NCBI GenBank assembly: GCA_045595845.1
Contig: JAZOBF010000028.1
Location: forward strand, 24,711-88,710
Source: RGIG3009 sp045595845
GTDB taxonomy: Bacteria; Bacillota; Clostridia; Oscillospirales; Acutalibacteraceae
Direction of reading: 5' to 3'
Length of the DNA stretch: 64,000 nucleotides
Part shown: piece by piece, positions 51,263 to 59,563 of the stretch
Position numbering within the stretch: the stretch's first letter is position 1
Layout: each line of letters starts with the position of its first letter
The notes under the pieces: model-generated
The model's database searches: none
Seen by the model: the letters and a program-made list of their open reading frames with translations, nothing else
Told to the model about the DNA's origin: nothing
Translations under genes and position numbers: made by a program

Positions 51263-53893
51263 ATGAGTCAAAAGTATGTCTACCTGTTTAGCGAGGGTAA
51301 CGCCACCATGCGTAATACTCTCGGTGGCAAGGGCGCTAACCTCGCCGAAATGACCGGCATGGGTCTGCCTGTACCGCAGGGCTTCACGATCAGTACCGAA
51401 GCCTGCACCAAGTACTACGAAGACGGCCGCCGTATCAACGATGATATTCAGGCGGAGATCATGGAGTACATCGAAAAGCTGGAAGCCATCGCCGGCAAAA
51501 AATTCGGCGATAAGGAAAATCCGTTGCTCGTGTCCGTGCGTTCCGGCGCGCGTGCCTCCATGCCCGGCATGATGGATACCATCCTGAACCTCGGCTTGAA
51601 TGAAGATGTTGTGGAAACCCTGTCTGCGAAATCAGGTAATCCCCGTTGGGCTTGGGACTGCTATCGCCGCTTTATCCAAATGTACTCCGATGTTGTTATG
51701 GAAGTCGGTAAAAAGTACTTCGAGGAACTCATCGATAAGATGAAAGAAGAAAAAGGCGTTACGCAGGACGTTGATCTGACTGCTGATGATTTGAAAGCAC
51801 TTGCCGGTCAGTTCAAGGCTGAGTACAAAGCAAAGATCGGCTCTGATTTCCCGGCTGATCCCAAAGAACAGCTCATGGGCGCTGTAAAGGCTGTTTTCCG
51901 TTCTTGGGACAACCCCCGTGCGAATGTGTATCGCCGTGATAACGATATCCCGTATTCCTGGGGTACTGGCGTTAACGTCCAAATGATGGCGTTTGGTAAC
52001 ATGGGTGACGATTGCGGTACCGGTGTTGCCTTTACCCGCGACCCCGCGACCGGTGAGAAGAAACTCATGGGTGAGTTCCTGACCAACGCACAGGGCGAAG
52101 ACGTTGTAGCGGGTGTTCGTACCCCCATGCCGATTGCTCAGATGGAGGAGAAATTCCCCGAGGCGTTCAAGCAGTTCACCGAGGTTTGCCAAATTCTCGA
52201 AGATCACTATCGTGATATGCAGGATATGGAGTTCACCGTTGAAAACGGTAAGCTCTACATGCTGCAAACCCGTAACGGTAAGCGTACCGCGAAAGCGGCT
52301 CTGAAGATTGCTTGCGATCTGGTTGATGAGGGCATGATTACCGAACAACAAGCTGTTGCCATGATCGATCCTCGTAATCTCGACACGCTGCTCCATCCCC
52401 AGTTCGAACAGAAGGCTCTCAAAGCGGCTACCCCCGCCGGCAAGGGCCTCGGTGCTTCCCCCGGTGCCGCTTGCGGCCGTGTGGTGTTCACTGCTGATGA
52501 CGCGGTGGCTTGGGCTGAAAAAGGTGAGAAGGTCGTTCTGGTTCGTCTGGAGACCTCTCCCGAAGATATTACCGGTATGAAAGCTGCTCAGGGCATCCTG
52601 ACGGTTCGCGGCGGTATGACCTCTCACGCGGCGGTTGTTGCCCGCGGTATGGGTACTTGCTGTGTTTCCGGTTGCGGCGAAATTAAGATGGACGAGGAGA
52701 ACAAGAAGTTCGAGCTCGCCGGTAAGGTTTACAATGAGGGAGACTATATCTCTATCGATGGTTCCACCGGTAACATCTATGACGGCATTATCCCGACGGT
52801 TGACGCGGAGATCGCGGGTGAGTTCGGCCGCATCATGGCGTGGGCTGACAAGTATCGCCGTCTGAAGGTTCGCACAAATGCCGACACCCCCGCTGACGCG
52901 AAGAAAGCGCGCGAGCTGGGTGCTGAAGGTATTGGTTTGTGCCGTACGGAGCATATGTTCTTTGAAGAGGATCGTATTGCGGCATTCCGCGAAATGATTT
53001 GCTCCGATACTGTTGAAGAGCGTGAAGCCGCTCTGGCCAAGATCCTGCCCTATCAGCAGGGTGACTTTGAGAAACTGTATGAGGCGCTGGAAGGCTGCCC
53101 CGTTTGCATCCGTTTCTTGGATCCCCCGCTGCACGAGTTCGTTCCCACCGAGGAAGCCGACATTGCGGCGCTCGCTAAGGCTCAGGGCAAGACCGTTGCT
53201 GACATTAAGAACCTCATTGCTTCCTTGCATGAGTTCAACCCGATGATGGGTCATCGCGGCTGCCGTCTGGCTGTCACCTATCCCGAAATCGCGAAGATGC
53301 AGACCTCTGCAGTTATCCGTGCGGCTATCAATGTACAGAAAGCGCATCCGGATTGGAACATGGTTCCCGAAATCATGATTCCGCTGACCGGTGAAGTCAA
53401 AGAAATGAAGTTCGTCAAGGATATCGTGGTTGCTACGGCTGATGCGGAAATCGCGGCTGCCGGCGTGGATCTGAAGTACGAGGTGGGTACCATGATGGAG
53501 ATCCCGCGTGCTTGCCTCACCGCTGATGAAATCGCGAAAGAAGCGGAATTCTTCTGCTTCGGTACCAACGACCTGACGCAGATGACCTTCGGTTTCAGCC
53601 GTGACGATGCCGGCAAATTTCTGGGCGCGTACTATGACACCAAGATCTACGAGAGCGATCCGTTCGCAAAACTCGACCAGACCGGTGTCGGCTCGCTCAT
53701 GAAGATGGCGGTTAAGCTGGGCAAAGAAACCCGTCAGAACTTGCACTGCGGTATTTGTGGTGAGCACGGCGGTGACCCGTCATCCGTCGAGTTCTGCCAC
53801 ACCATCGGTTTGGACTATGTGTCCTGCTCACCGTTCCGTGTGCCGATTGCTCGCCTTGCCGCCGCTCAGGCTGCTATTAAATCGAGCAAGTAA
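51263..53893 (+). CDS. ppdK: Pyruvate, phosphate dikinase
   Basis: The 876-residue enzyme interconverts PEP, AMP and PPi with pyruvate, ATP and phosphate; in anaerobes it often replaces or opposes pyruvate kinase. The N-terminal ATP-grasp domain has YVYLFSEG and GGKGANLAEMTGMGLPVPQGF. The swivelling phosphohistidine domain has GGMTSHAAVVARGMGTCCVSG (His455). The C-terminal PEP/pyruvate TIM barrel has RTEHMFFEEDR, GHRGCRLAVTYPEI and HCGICGEHGGDPSS with the catalytic Cys. GTAGGAGGATGA precedes the ATG. Codon choice is strongly biased, like nifJ and gap, so it is probably abundant. Confidence 0.97.
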   Translation: MSQKYVYLFSEGNATMRNTLGGKGANLAEMTGMGLPVPQGFTISTEACTKYYEDGRRINDDIQAEIMEYIEKLEAIAGKKFGDKENPLLVSVRSGARASMPGMMDTILNLGLNEDVVETLSAKSGNPRWAWDCYRRFIQMYSDVVMEVGKKYFEELIDKMKEEKGVTQDVDLTADDLKALAGQFKAEYKAKIGSDFPADPKEQLMGAVKAVFRSWDNPRANVYRRDNDIPYSWGTGVNVQMMAFGNMGDDCGTGVAFTRDPATGEKKLMGEFLTNAQGEDVVAGVRTPMPIAQMEEKFPEAFKQFTEVCQILEDHYRDMQDMEFTVENGKLYMLQTRNGKRTAKAALKIACDLVDEGMITEQQAVAMIDPRNLDTLLHPQFEQKALKAATPAGKGLGASPGAACGRVVFTADDAVAWAEKGEKVVLVRLETSPEDITGMKAAQGILTVRGGMTSHAAVVARGMGTCCVSGCGEIKMDEENKKFELAGKVYNEGDYISIDGSTGNIYDGIIPTVDAEIAGEFGRIMAWADKYRRLKVRTNADTPADAKKARELGAEGIGLCRTEHMFFEEDRIAAFREMICSDTVEEREAALAKILPYQQGDFEKLYEALEGCPVCIRFLDPPLHEFVPTEEADIAALAKAQGKTVADIKNLIASLHEFNPMMGHRGCRLAVTYPEIAKMQTSAVIRAAINVQKAHPDWNMVPEIMIPLTGEVKEMKFVKDIVVATADAEIAAAGVDLKYEVGTMMEIPRACLTADEIAKEAEFFCFGTNDLTQMTFGFSRDDAGKFLGAYYDTKIYESDPFAKLDQTGVGSLMKMAVKLGKETRQNLHCGICGEHGGDPSSVEFCHTIGLDYVSCSPFRVPIARLAAAQAAIKSSK

Positions 53894-53980
53894 GTCTCGA
53901 AAAAGTCAGTATTTATGCGGGTTTGCGGGCGTTCTGATTGCCCCAAACATTCGCTGAAATACAGCTACTAAACAAGCAAT

Positions 53981-54018
53981 AAACACCCCGTGTTCAATCG
54001 AACACGGGGTGTTTTATA
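53981..54018. terminator. Terminator after ppdK
   Basis: A 15-bp stem (53981-53995 with 54000-54014) followed by TTTTAT. The symmetric A/T flanks would also stop minus-strand transcripts from the 54-58 kb operon. Confidence 0.88.
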
Positions 54019-54092
54019 TGTTACACAAGCGATTTTGGACCATCCATAAGAGAAACGTCTACCTTTCACTTGCGAGTTGTATAATTTATTTT

Positions 54093-55187
54093 TTACCAAT
54101 CTGTTTCTTCGTCGCTTTTACCCTCATAGTAAGCCTCGATATCGTCGTCAGAAAGAGCAAATCTCTGCTTCTCTTCATCCGTCAAAGGAGCAAGGCCCAT
54201 CTTGGCAAAACGAGCTTCCAGCAAAGCCATTTTTTTGTTTTGTACTTCATTGACATGAGCTGCTTTCATATCCTTATACGTACTGTCGATATCTTGCTCT
54301 GTGTTTGCTTGTTTTTTTCCAAACACAAAAAGGGAATACAAAACAACGGCGACACCAATTGCGGTAAGCGCGAAGCCTGCACCACCTATCATTTGACCTG
54401 CTACGCCCAGCGCAAAGCCTCCTAAAAGCATAATGCGCTTAAGGGGAGAGCTCTTCTTGGCACTGTCGGCTTTTTCTTCTGTAGAAGCAGCATCCAATTT
54501 ATCTGCTGTCGTATCTATACCTTGAGGAATATAGTACATACGGTTTTCTTTTTCCACTTCAAATCGGTCAATCACTCCGGGTTTATCTTGCCCATCTACT
54601 CGGAATGTCAGTCTGCGACGAAACATACTAACCACATCAACGGTTCTCTCTTCTATCAAGGTGCTCTTTGCGCGGAAATCCTTCACGGCATCCCCCGGTA
54701 CGCCCTTCTTTTCCACAAGACGTTCCGCGTCACCAGAGCAATAGGCCATCAGACCGCGATAGTCTGAATCGTCTATGGTAATCTCTCCTGCGTCTTTGGA
54801 TTCAAAGGCCTTGTTTACTATCTCGTCAACGTAACATTCTATTCTGCCGAAATCGCTCGGATGATCAAAAGGCCATTTCTTTCCATAACTTTTATCGTTG
54901 AGGAATAAATGCCCACTACCTTTTGCAGTTTCCTTTCCGTTGAACGGTTTCCAGTCTTCCAAGTAACTGCCCACGTTATAGCCGATAGACGCTGTGTAAT
55001 CCACATCAAAGACAGCACTACCATAGGCAATCTGCACTTGGCTCTCTTGCAACTCCGAAAACTCAGCGGTATCAATCTCTTCCTGTGTTTGCCACGAAGA
55101 ATACAAATCAATATACGCTTCGCGCAAAAATTGCTCCCGTGTTTGTCCGCCGACCACCTTGTACAACTCTACGTTTTCTCTAGCCAT
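54093..55187 (-). CDS. Hypothetical protein with C-terminal membrane hairpin
   Basis: I do not recognise this 364-residue protein. The first 245 residues are soluble and mixed, with features such as DVDYTASIGYNVGSYLEDWKPF and a stretch rich in charged residues at 205-247. Two adjacent Gly/Ala-rich membrane helices lie at about 251-267 and 270-290. The last 70 residues are charged and helical, ending in an acidic tail. AAAAGGGG precedes the ATG. It is the last minus-strand gene of the A+T-rich block and sits 94 bases below the zinc-ribbon/TM gene, probably in the same operon. A membrane-associated partner of the SPFH protein is a reasonable inference, nothing more. Confidence 0.7.
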   Translation of the reverse strand: MARENVELYKVVGGQTREQFLREAYIDLYSSWQTQEEIDTAEFSELQESQVQIAYGSAVFDVDYTASIGYNVGSYLEDWKPFNGKETAKGSGHLFLNDKSYGKKWPFDHPSDFGRIECYVDEIVNKAFESKDAGEITIDDSDYRGLMAYCSGDAERLVEKKGVPGDAVKDFRAKSTLIEERTVDVVSMFRRRLTFRVDGQDKPGVIDRFEVEKENRMYYIPQGIDTTADKLDAASTEEKADSAKKSSPLKRIMLLGGFALGVAGQMIGGAGFALTAIGVAVVLYSLFVFGKKQANTEQDIDSTYKDMKAAHVNEVQNKKMALLEARFAKMGLAPLTDEEKQRFALSDDDIEAYYEGKSDEETDW

Positions 55188-55281
55188 TTCAATTAACCCC
55201 TTTTCTTTTTATTGTCTAATATATTGTCAGTGAAAGCATGCTCTCACGGCTGACCCTGGTTATGTACCTTGTTTGCGTTGA

Positions 55282-56271
55282 TTAATATCTTTTTGTTTTA
55301 CCGTTTTTGTAAGTGATTTTTGTAATATCAATTTTGATATCTAAATCGTTAAAATCCGTTTCATATAACACAAGTGCCGTATCATATGAATACACGGTTA
55401 ACTCCCACGTGAATTTACTGCTTTTCTTTGAACGAACAACCGCCGAAGAATAATTGTAAAAACTTAAAGTTGTATCAACCAAAATTTCATTGTCTTTTTC
55501 AATAATTATTTCGCCCTCAATGGCAGATACATCCAAAAAACCATTGTTTTCAATTTTGGCATCATAAGAGAAAGTATATTTGTTATATCCTTCTGTAAGA
55601 AAATTCTCTGTATCGGGGGATAGTGTTATCTTTATATTTGATGATGAATAGATACGAAAATAACCAATAACAAGAATTACGGTTACAGCAACTAGTGCTA
55701 ATGAAATAAGTTTGCCGATAAACTTATTCTTTTTTGCACGAAGTTGTTTTTGCTTTTCTTCTTTAGCACCTTGCTCTTCGGCTAGCCTTAACTTTTCTTG
55801 ATAAGTTGTTTGAGCAACTTCCAATAGTGGTATGCATTCATCAGTTTTTGTTACAGAATCTTTATATGCTCCCAAAGATTTGAATGCTTGAATTGCACCT
55901 TCAACTCTTACAGGGTCATCACTCTTCATATCTATAACAGCACTGTTATAGATCCGTTCCGCCTTAAACAGTTCCGCTTTATCACGGCACTCTTTCGCCA
56001 ATGCGTTCGCATTGAACACATCGGGTATTTCCTCGAAAACACCGGCTGCAAAAATGAAGGAGCTTTCCGTTCGAGCAGTGGACATCATCGAAAGTGCCCT
56101 TTTGTATGTATTAAGCGCGGCTTGTGATGCTTCATCATCGTTATAAATTAGGCTTGCGGTTTCTCTCGCTAAAACTTCGTTTAATGACTGCTTAGCTCCG
56201 CAGGAATCACATATTATTAAATTGGAATCTAACGATATATTGCCGCCGCAATTTTTACAGGTTAATGACAC
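55282..56271 (-). CDS. Zinc-ribbon, TPR-like, single-TM protein
   Basis: This 329-residue protein starts with a zinc ribbon (Cys5, 8, 21, 24; CKNCGG and CDSCGA). A helical region with the AIQAFKSLGAYKDS repeat motif common in clostridial zinc-ribbon/TPR proteins follows (about 50-150), then a Lys/Glu-rich coiled coil (about 155-182), one membrane helix (about 184-206) and an extracellular beta-rich domain of about 120 residues. The start is GTG 56271, 9 bases after AGAGG. The plan recalls YdjG, a partner of the SPFH protein YdjI in Bacillus, but homology is not proven. It follows the four-TM gene by 12 bases. Confidence 0.75.
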   Translation of the reverse strand: MSLTCKNCGGNISLDSNLIICDSCGAKQSLNEVLARETASLIYNDDEASQAALNTYKRALSMMSTARTESSFIFAAGVFEEIPDVFNANALAKECRDKAELFKAERIYNSAVIDMKSDDPVRVEGAIQAFKSLGAYKDSVTKTDECIPLLEVAQTTYQEKLRLAEEQGAKEEKQKQLRAKKNKFIGKLISLALVAVTVILVIGYFRIYSSSNIKITLSPDTENFLTEGYNKYTFSYDAKIENNGFLDVSAIEGEIIIEKDNEILVDTTLSFYNYSSAVVRSKKSSKFTWELTVYSYDTALVLYETDFNDLDIKIDITKITYKNGKTKRY

Positions 56272-56283
56272 TCTTATTACCTC

Positions 56284-56964
56284 TTATTTCAATAATTTGC
56301 ATTTAGTATTTCTATCATCAAGTAAGATAATAAGTTCTCCTCCGAGAGAAATGGCATTTTGTGAATTTTCGATTATAGAGCATTCAAACTCCTTGAATTT
56401 GATCGTTATTTGCGATTCAATAGAGTTTAGCACATGATTACTTACAGGGTTGCTATAACGCAACTTCTCATAAACCTTTTTAGTTATCTCTTTTGCTTCT
56501 TTGGTTTCGGCTTTCGACATTAACGTGCTGGTGGCGTCAATAAGCATTTTTATAAACAGTGTTTGTGCTTTGATTTTTGTATCAACATTGCTAATTGTTT
56601 CGCTCGCAACAGATGCATTTATAATTGCTATTGCTGTGAATGCCAAAACTATCAAGCATAATATGATTCCAATCCAAACCGGAACGGCTGATATCGCCAT
56701 CGTCAAGCTGCCAATAATGAGCATTATCAGAGTTCCGACAAAACTGATGGATATCAAGGGGAAGTTATAGAAAAACTTTTGAGGATTTTCCGATTTAAAG
56801 GCTATGTTTGCACAAAACAGTTGCCCTATAAAAGCAATTGTTATAAAGATATATCCGGTCCAAAAATTACTTTTTAGTTCACTTGGAACAATAAAAGAAA
56901 TTGCATTAAAAAGAACCAAACATATTGTCCAAACGCCGATGTATGATTTAAGTGTTTTCTTCAT
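56284..56964 (-). CDS. Four-helix membrane protein of the SPFH operon
   Basis: I do not recognise the family. The 226-residue protein has four membrane helices (about 9-26, 34-52, 71-91 and 95-117) and a C-terminal cytosolic helical domain (about 118-226) ending in a beta-like LGGELIILLDDRNTKCKLLK. The ATG at 56964 lies 3 bases below the SPFH stop, and its ribosome binding site GGGAGGTG is inside the SPFH gene, so both are co-translated. No enzyme motif is visible. A membrane receptor for the SPFH protein is a plausible inference. Confidence 0.75.
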   Translation of the reverse strand: MKKTLKSYIGVWTICLVLFNAISFIVPSELKSNFWTGYIFITIAFIGQLFCANIAFKSENPQKFFYNFPLISISFVGTLIMLIIGSLTMAISAVPVWIGIILCLIVLAFTAIAIINASVASETISNVDTKIKAQTLFIKMLIDATSTLMSKAETKEAKEITKKVYEKLRYSNPVSNHVLNSIESQITIKFKEFECSIIENSQNAISLGGELIILLDDRNTKCKLLK

Positions 56965-56967
56965 ATC

Positions 56968-58140
56968 TTACACCTCCCGTTTGGTTCCGCATTTCGGGCA
57001 GAACTTGCCTTTGCGTTCAAAAACATACCCACAGTTTTTGCAGTTGTTGTCGTTATGTACGGGAGAACCGCATTCTTCGCAAAACAAAGCATCAACATTT
57101 AATTTAGCGCCACAATTTTCACAGAAGCTTGAAGCAGTTGGCGTAGTAGTATTTGTTACCGAGCCCAAAGCATCGTGCATTGCGCCACCTACCATTCCAC
57201 CGACTGCACCGCCAACTCCTGCCATTGTTCCAAAACCCACGCCCATATTGGTGAATTCGCCAACGGCCTCGTTCTCGGCAACCTTTTCTGCGACATCAAA
57301 GCCTCGCTCTTGTCCATAGGTATAACCTTCGGTCGCACGCTTTTCGGCAAGCGCTTTGGATTCGATAATTGTTTTCTTAGCTTCAGTTTCTGCCTCGATA
57401 ATATCAACCTGTTGACGAAGTTTTGCCTCTGCTATATCTGCATATTGACGGAAATGAAGTTCCTTGAATTTTTCGTATTGTCTGTCACCGTCAGGTCTTA
57501 CGATTGTCGTGACAAAAAACTTTTCAAGCACAATTCCGTAATCTTCGAAGTTCGGAATGAGGAGTTGTTTTATGGACTCTGAAAACGATGTGAGATTTTG
57601 GTCAATTTCAAAAATGTTAATGGCATTTGATTTCATGACTTGAGCAATATAGGTTTTTACTCTTGTCATAAGAATCGAACGGAAATACGATAACAACTTG
57701 CTTTGTGTAAGAGTGGTTTCGGTGCCGACTAATTTAACAAGCAGTTTGCGACTGTCAGATACACTTAATGACATATCTCCGGATGCACCAATGGAAAGCG
57801 GGAAACCGTATGTCGGTTCTATATACTGAACCTTGGAATCCGTACCCCATTTAATAGCCATCTGCTCTGTTTTATTGATAAAATAAACTTCGCAGTGGAA
57901 AGGTGTTTCGCCGCCGGTGGGAATGTTGATAAACTTCCTAAGAAGCGGGATGTTTTGAGTTTCAAGTGTGTGCCGTCCGGGACCGAACAAATCAAGAGCT
58001 TGCCCATTCATAAAGAATATAGCTTCCTGACTTTCGTGCACGATCAACTGAGTGGTCGTGTTAAAATCCTCGCAAGGATGTTTCCAAACGAATGTAGCGT
58101 TATCGCCTTCGTATTTTATTATGTCAGCTATCTTTGACAT
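56968..58140 (-). CDS. SPFH (band 7) domain protein with two C-terminal zinc ribbons
   Basis: This 390-residue protein belongs to the YdjI-like group (sometimes labelled virion core protein). It has an SPFH domain (about 20-260), with IVHESQEAIFFMNGQALDLF and GRHTLETQNIPLLRKF, then a coiled coil (about 240-280, EAKLRQQVDIIEAETEAKK). A Gly-rich amphipathic stretch follows, and then two zinc ribbons in tandem (CENCG...CEECG and CKNCG...CPKCG). In Bacillus YdjI is drawn to membranes by zinc-ribbon partners during envelope stress. The ATG at 58140 follows GGAGGAATC. It is the first gene of the minus-strand operon, divergent from the XRE-type regulator across an operator region. Confidence 0.88.
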   Translation of the reverse strand: MSKIADIIKYEGDNATFVWKHPCEDFNTTTQLIVHESQEAIFFMNGQALDLFGPGRHTLETQNIPLLRKFINIPTGGETPFHCEVYFINKTEQMAIKWGTDSKVQYIEPTYGFPLSIGASGDMSLSVSDSRKLLVKLVGTETTLTQSKLLSYFRSILMTRVKTYIAQVMKSNAINIFEIDQNLTSFSESIKQLLIPNFEDYGIVLEKFFVTTIVRPDGDRQYEKFKELHFRQYADIAEAKLRQQVDIIEAETEAKKTIIESKALAEKRATEGYTYGQERGFDVAEKVAENEAVGEFTNMGVGFGTMAGVGGAVGGMVGGAMHDALGSVTNTTTPTASSFCENCGAKLNVDALFCEECGSPVHNDNNCKNCGYVFERKGKFCPKCGTKREV

Positions 58141-58168
58141 AGTGATTCCTCCATAACGCAACTATAAG

Positions 58169-58263
58169 TTAGTTATATATCACTAATTATACATCGTTCG
58201 ACAAGCCGAGTCAAGGACTATTAGTGATAAATAACTAACAAAGAAAACGATAGTGATATATCA
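58169..58263. promoter_or_regulatory. Dyad operators between the SPFH operon and its XRE-type regulator
   Basis: Two TTAGT-N8-ACTAA dyads lie at 58169-58186 and 58221-58238. As 19-mers they are inverted copies of each other with one mismatch. A third weaker dyad has TGATATATCA at its core (58254-58263). The first covers the predicted start of the SPFH transcript and the second lies just upstream of its -35. This layout fits repression of both divergent genes by the adjacent XRE protein; binding is inferred. Confidence 0.75.
58186..58214 (-). promoter_or_regulatory. Promoter for the SPFH operon
   Basis: On the minus strand TTGACT (58209-58214), 17-base spacer, perfect TATAAT (58186-58191), about 45 bases before the start codon. 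Confidence 0.82.
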
Positions 58264-58300
58264 TCTATATATAGAAATACTAACAATATAGGTGGTGTGT

Positions 58301-58543
58301 ATGGGTATTTGCGAATTTACAGTGAATAGAATTTATGAGCTCTGCCGTGAGCGTAAAATTACACCGAATGCACTTAGTTATATGTGTGGTGTTCCACAAG
58401 CAACCATCAAAAGCATTTTAAATAGTGAAAGTAAAAACCCGGGCATTGTAACACTTAAAAAGATTTGCGATGGGCTTGAGATTACCGTAATGGAGTTTTT
58501 TGACACACCGGAATACAAAAAGCTTGAGCAAGAACTCAAATAA
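58301..58543 (+). CDS. XRE-family helix-turn-helix regulator
   Basis: This 80-residue protein is almost entirely one HTH domain: ALSYMCGVPQATIKSILNSESKNPGIVTLKKICDGLEITVMEFF shows the helix-turn-helix and the third helix typical of Cro/CI-like repressors. The ATG at 58301 is chosen because AGGTGG lies 6 bases upstream; a GTG at 58292 overlaps that site. It is transcribed divergently from the SPFH operon and probably binds the dyads between them. It is followed by the first copy of a structured 3' motif and a terminator. Confidence 0.85.
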   Translation: MGICEFTVNRIYELCRERKITPNALSYMCGVPQATIKSILNSESKNPGIVTLKKICDGLEITVMEFFDTPEYKKLEQELK

Positions 58544-58571
58544 TAAATACCTCTGATTGATGCAGGTTGTT

Positions 58572-58660
58572 AATAGCCAAGCAGGCTGCAATTAAAGAAT
58601 CTAAATAATTAGATTTATAGAGCAAAAATTATCCGCCCGAATTTCTTCGGGCGGATTTTT
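58572..58660 (+). ncRNA. Structured 3' motif copy A with terminator
   Basis: Three hairpins are visible: TAATAGC pairing with GCAATTA around an AGCAGGCT-containing loop (58571-58594, one A-A mismatch), ATCTAA pairing with TTAGAT (58599-58614), and a terminator ATCCGCCCGAA/TTCGGGCGGAT (58631-58656) ending in TTTTT. A 44-base core at 58583-58626 matches the core at 59416-59459 in 40 positions. In the first stem an A-U pair here is replaced by G-C in copy B, which supports RNA structure. Function unknown: sRNA or a shared 3' regulatory element. Confidence 0.6.
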
Positions 58661-58754
58661 ATGCATAAATCCTTGCTTTTTGAAATAATTTGTTGTAAAA
58701 CATATACATAGAAAGCTTTAATTTTCTGTACAATATCATTTGGAGGCGATTTTT

Positions 58755-59375
58755 ATGAACAGAGCACAATTAAAAGCGGCAGCCAAAAGTCAAATCAAGG
58801 GTAAAATTGGTATTCTTTTTGTCATTACTCTGATTATTGGTTTAATTTCGGGCGCGGCAAGCGCTATGCTTTCATTAATTCCTGGTGGCAGCTTAGTCGT
58901 ATCAATCATCATAACACCAGCATTCTCTCTCAGTCTAATTCGTGTTTACTTGAATGTTATCAACGGTAACCATCCCAAAGCTGGGGATGCTTTTTGTGGT
59001 TTTGATGATTTTTGGTCAGCATTTAAAGTAACATTTCTTGTTGGATTATTTACTTTTCTTTGGTCTTTGCTATTTGTAATCCCTGGTATAATTAAAAGTT
59101 TTTCGTATTCTATGTCTACATATATATTGGCAGAAAACAAAGGAAAACCTGCTTTAGAATGTATAAACGAATCTAAGGCGATGACAAACGGACACAAAAT
59201 GGATTTGTTTGTGCTCGGACTTTCTTTTATTGGTTGGGCATTCCTATGCGTTATTACTTTTGGAATAGCAAGTATTTGGGTTACACCTTATATGCAAGCA
59301 ACTTATGCAAATGCATACAAAAGTTTAAAACCAGTTGCTGTTGCAGATGAACAACCCAGCATTGCAGCTGAGTAA
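58755..59375 (+). CDS. DUF975 family membrane protein
   Basis: The 206-residue protein starts MNRAQLKAAAKSQIKGKIG, the diagnostic N-terminus of DUF975. About four to five hydrophobic helices follow (22-45, 48-70, 90-115, 148-172), with the family motifs LFVIPGIIKSFSYSMSTYILAENKGKPALECINESKAMTNGHK and TPYMQATYANAY. The role of DUF975 is unknown; a membrane or transport-associated role has been suggested. The ATG at 58755 follows TGGAGGCGA. It is followed by copy B of the 3' RNA motif. Confidence 0.9.
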   Translation: MNRAQLKAAAKSQIKGKIGILFVITLIIGLISGAASAMLSLIPGGSLVVSIIITPAFSLSLIRVYLNVINGNHPKAGDAFCGFDDFWSAFKVTFLVGLFTFLWSLLFVIPGIIKSFSYSMSTYILAENKGKPALECINESKAMTNGHKMDLFVLGLSFIGWAFLCVITFGIASIWVTPYMQATYANAYKSLKPVAVADEQPSIAAE

Positions 59376-59401
59376 AAACATGGGGGAATATTCCCTCTTT
59401 T

Positions 59402-59496
59402 GCTGATAGCAACCCAGGCTGCTATCAAAGAATCTAAGTAATTAGATTTATAAAGCAAATTAAGTCCCCTTAGAGAAATCTAAGGGGACTTTTTTG
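59402..59496 (+). ncRNA. Structured 3' motif copy B with terminator
   Basis: It has the same order as copy A: a TGATAGC/GCTATCA stem with a loop ending CAGGCT (59404-59427), an ATCTAA/TTAGAT hairpin (59432-59447), then an unrelated terminator stem (59462-59474 with 59479-59491) and TTTTT. The core is 91% identical to copy A while the terminators differ completely, so the core itself is conserved, not just transcription termination. Confidence 0.6.
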
Positions 59497-59499
59497 TGT

Positions 59500-59529
59500 T
59501 GAACTTCAAAGCCGGAAAGTGTTATAATA
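59500..59529 (+). promoter_or_regulatory. Promoter for the P-loop gene
   Basis: TTGAAC (59500-59505), 18-base spacer, perfect TATAAT (59524-59529). Confidence 0.65.
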
Positions 59530-59563
59530 AATTTGACAAATAAAATTTTTAAGGATGAAAGCA

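Noticed and set aside
51632..53767. Long open frame of about 700 codons antisense to ppdK
   Set aside because: Same codon-bias shadow effect; the sense strand encodes a complete, motif-perfect PPDK.
56968..58140. Phage structural (virion core) protein
   Set aside because: Some SPFH/zinc-ribbon proteins carry this label historically, but the domain plan is a membrane-scaffold type and no phage genes are near.
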